Of a stretch of 64,000 bases of DNA, positions 63,538 to 64,000 are shown in pieces. This stretch comes from Actinomadura sp. J1-007 (lineage in GTDB: Bacteria > Actinomycetota > Actinomycetes > Streptosporangiales > Streptosporangiaceae): positions 2,542,001-2,606,000 of the forward strand of contig NZ_WING01000001.1 of NCBI RefSeq assembly GCF_009793335.1, given 5' to 3'. Position 1 is the first letter of the stretch, and each line of letters starts with the position of its first letter. Below the pieces are notes generated by a model, which searched no databases, was not told the DNA's origin, and worked only from the letters and a program-made list of their open reading frames with translations. A program made the translations under genes and the position numbers.

Positions 63538-64000
63538 GGGTATGGGACCGGTTCGCCCAGGACAACCACAACTCGGTGGTCCTGGCCCGATCCGGAGCGG
63601 GCAAGTCCCACTCCACCAAACTCGAAGCACTGCGGCTGCTCTACCACGGCATCCAGGTCGCGGTGATCGACCCGAAGACGAGTACCGGCGCCTGGCCGAA
63701 ACCGCGGGCGGAACCCATATCGCCCTCGGCGCGCGAGGCGTGGCGTTCAACCCGTTCGACCTGCCCACCGACCAGAGCGGGGACGTCCTGACCCGCCGGG
63801 CACTGTTCACCCAGACCCTCATCGCCGCGATGCTCGGCGAACCGCTCGCACCGGCCGCTCGGCCCGTCCTGGACCGTGCCGCTTCTCGCCGATCTGGTCG
63901 AGCAGCTCGCCATCAGTTCAGACCCCGAAGGCGCGGCGCCCGCCGACCGGCTCAACCCCTACGTGAGCGGCTCCTACAAGGACCTGTTCACCGGGGCCAC
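63534..64000 (+). pseudogene. VirB4/TraC-like conjugation ATPase remnant (runs off window)
   Basis: Fragments in three frames of an actinobacterial conjugative-element ATPase. Frame 1: TRVWDRFAQDNHNSVVLARS with Walker A ARSGAGKSHSTKLEALRLLY, GIQVAVIDP. Frame 2: DEYRRLAETAGGTHIALGAR, GVAFNPFDLPTDQSGDVLTR, RALFTQTLIAAMLGEPLAPA. Frame 3: PLLADLVEQLAISSDPEGAA, PADRLNPYVSGSYKDLFTGA. Between frames 2 and 3 the expected 15-30 residues are missing, and the N-terminus is cut, so this is decayed. Immediately beside tRNA-Glu and a recombinase remnant: debris of an integrative conjugative element. Confidence 0.7.

Noticed and set aside
63396..63955. Minus-strand ORFs of 83 and 104 codons near the right edge as genes
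   Set aside because: Antisense to the VirB4-like fragments; no RBS and no domain. Only the terminal stretch of the 63346 frame looks like a protein remnant and is listed.

Overview
This is a high-GC actinobacterial chromosome segment. Its GC-rich third codon positions, GTG and TTG starts, Tat and Sec exported enzymes, ECF sigma / CU044_5270 pair, DUF2277 gene and Trp-rich secreted proteins look most like Streptosporangiales (Actinomadura-like). The lineage is inferred from style only; there is no rRNA in the window.

Layout. 1-3700: a frameshifted VOC dioxygenase, then a compact minus-strand pqqABCDE operon that includes a 29-residue PqqA. 3.8-6.0 kb: a decayed SGNH hydrolase, a carboxymuconolactone-decarboxylase-like gene with an in-frame stop, and a divergent LysR regulator. 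6.1-8.0 kb: a HEAT-repeat protein and a MerR-HEAT fusion behind a MerR-type long-spacer promoter. 8.2-18 kb: mostly exported or envelope proteins (serine hydrolase, ECF sigma/CU044_5270 pair, PAP2, DedA, beta-propeller-like protein). 18-22.6 kb: an AraC gene followed by a tightly overlapping SDR / Zn-dehydrogenase / MFS / cupin-dioxygenase operon, probably a small catabolic unit. 23.1-25.5 kb: an MFS exporter fused to three extracellular-type beta domains. 25.5-28.3 kb: PEP mutase/ICL-like enzyme, secreted cyclophilin with a (GGH)6 tract, esterase. 28.4-34.9 kb: an extracellular protease island (M4, M28, M4) in which the two M4 genes share an unusual upstream regulatory architecture. 35-42.4 kb: regulators, two MFS exporters, a lipoprotein and asd. 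42.5-44.5 kb: small secreted and TPR proteins.

The most interesting region is 44.6-57.0 kb, a minus-strand run of eight mostly overlapping genes: radical SAM protein, long coiled-coil, double CbbX-type AAA+, zinc-ribbon/vWA-like protein, TRAFAC-type GTPase, large GTPase-associated protein, Hsp70/actin-fold ATPase, second coiled-coil. A DUF4407 membrane coiled-coil protein is divergent from it. It resembles the GTPase-centred multi-gene conflict (immunity-like) systems predicted computationally in multicellular actinobacteria; its function is unknown.

The window ends with PspC and MFS genes, a minimal zincin, a membrane metallophosphoesterase, tRNA-Glu(UUC), and debris of an integrative conjugative element (recombinase C-terminus, VirB4-like ATPase) abutting the tRNA.

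Caution for the reader: about a dozen otherwise good genes each carry a net -1 frameshift, most of them at a G or C run. The uniform sign suggests systematic base loss in sequencing or assembly rather than mass pseudogenisation. Genes so affected are given as one interval with the break position stated.
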